DNA from: CAIXMG01 sp964550225
GTDB lineage: Bacteria; Patescibacteriota; Minisyncoccia; Phycocordibacterales; UBA1006
Direction: 5' to 3'
DNA length: 13,463 nt
NCBI GenBank assembly: GCA_964550225.1
Contig: CAZJXT010000009.1
Coordinates: 1-13,463 of the forward strand
The translations under genes and the position numbers were made by a program. The notes below the pieces were generated by a model, which was given only the letters and a program-made list of their open reading frames with translations, ran no database searches and was not told the origin of the DNA. Shown here one piece after another: positions 13,054-13,463 of the stretch; the stretch's first letter is position 1; the number at the start of each line of letters is the position of its first letter.

Positions 13054-13463
13054 TTAGATAGTTTTTCCAAGATCAAGGATTTCATCAATGCGAATCTGCT
13101 GTACGAATTCCGGAACGTGGGATACTAGAATCATCGCTCCTTTATATTCATCAAGTGCTTTAGCAATCACTGGCAAGTGACGAAAATTGATATGGTTGGT
13201 TGGCTCATCGAGAATTAATAATCCTGGTTTCGTTAATACTAATTGTGCAAACGCTACGAGACCCTTTTGCCCCTCTGATAATGAACCAATTTTGGTACGA
13301 ATCATTTCGCCGGTGATTAAAAAACCTGCAGCCGTTGCTCGCAAATATTCTTCATCTAATTTTCCGGTAACTTCTTTTAATGTTTTTGCGAGACATTCGT
13401 ATACCGTATCATTGAAATCAAGTGTTGAGAAATCTTGACGATAATACCCTACACGTACCCCTT
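13054..13463 (-). CDS. ABC-F family ATPase, C-terminal part (partial)
   Basis: The last 136 codons of a two-domain ABC-F protein; the frame stays open to the window edge. ABC-F proteins act on ribosomes, in translation or antibiotic protection, rather than in transport. Visible features are VGYYRQDFSTLDF (start of the second ATPase's Q-loop region), the signature SLSEGQKG, a Walker B with catalytic Glu in LLILDEPTNHIN, and the H-switch in LVSHVPEFV. It ends shortly after IDEILDLGK. DEPTNHIN replaces the usual DEPTNHLD, and SHVPEF replaces the usual SHDRYF. I recall these as CPR-type variants but could not check. A TTG at 13344 has been passed over as a start because the frame with ABC-F similarity continues upstream of it. 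Confidence 0.88.
   Translation of the reverse strand, partial: GVRVGYYRQDFSTLDFNDTVYECLAKTLKEVTGKLDEEYLRATAAGFLITGEMIRTKIGSLSEGQKGLVAFAQLVLTKPGLLILDEPTNHINFRHLPVIAKALDEYKGAMILVSHVPEFVQQIRIDEILDLGKTI

Overview
The window looks like part of a Patescibacteria (CPR) chromosome, AT-rich and using the standard code: TGG is Trp, and TGA ends the gene at 2878-2880. Three things point to CPR: a lysozyme-like secreted protein of the type common there, the remains of a cohesin/Ig-like surface protein typical of that group, and an ABC-F ATPase with a CPR-style C-terminal half. The promoters I can read are sigma70-like (TTGACA/TATAAT, 16-17 bp spacers), not the Bacteroidota type. The assignment rests on remembered family resemblance and was not tested by a search.

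Left part (1-3830). A minus-strand pair encodes a short ribosome hibernation factor followed by an overlapping membrane-anchored FKBP prolyl isomerase. A small unknown gene (1082-1369, +) is divergent from them. Next are a minus-strand secreted lysozyme-like protein with a very good promoter, and a plus-strand six-helix membrane protein that resembles a shortened ZIP metal transporter. From 2881 to about 3830 there is no intact gene. That stretch holds a decayed minus-strand cohesin/Ig-like surface protein with two nonsense codons, two frameshifts and both ends missing, plus a 29-base palindrome.

Right part (3870-13006). This is an island of secreted proteins in Bacteroidota style. On the minus strand, in transcription order, come a 1287-residue protein of Cys-paired Ig-like repeats, a collagen-like protein, a 549-residue protein coupled to it, and a 142-residue unknown protein. 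On the plus strand are a helix-turn-helix/coiled-coil candidate and another secreted unknown protein. The large protein and the 549-residue protein end in type IX secretion (T9SS) type A sorting domains. All five secreted proteins have signal peptides ending at a Gln, as in the Bacteroidota 'Q-rule'. Two of the leaders share a similarly folded RNA hairpin with compensatory differences.

Right edge (13054-13463). The C-terminal part of an ABC-F ATPase runs off the window.

The most notable point is Bacteroidota-type export signals on a contig that otherwise looks like CPR. This means horizontal transfer, convergence or a chimeric assembly.
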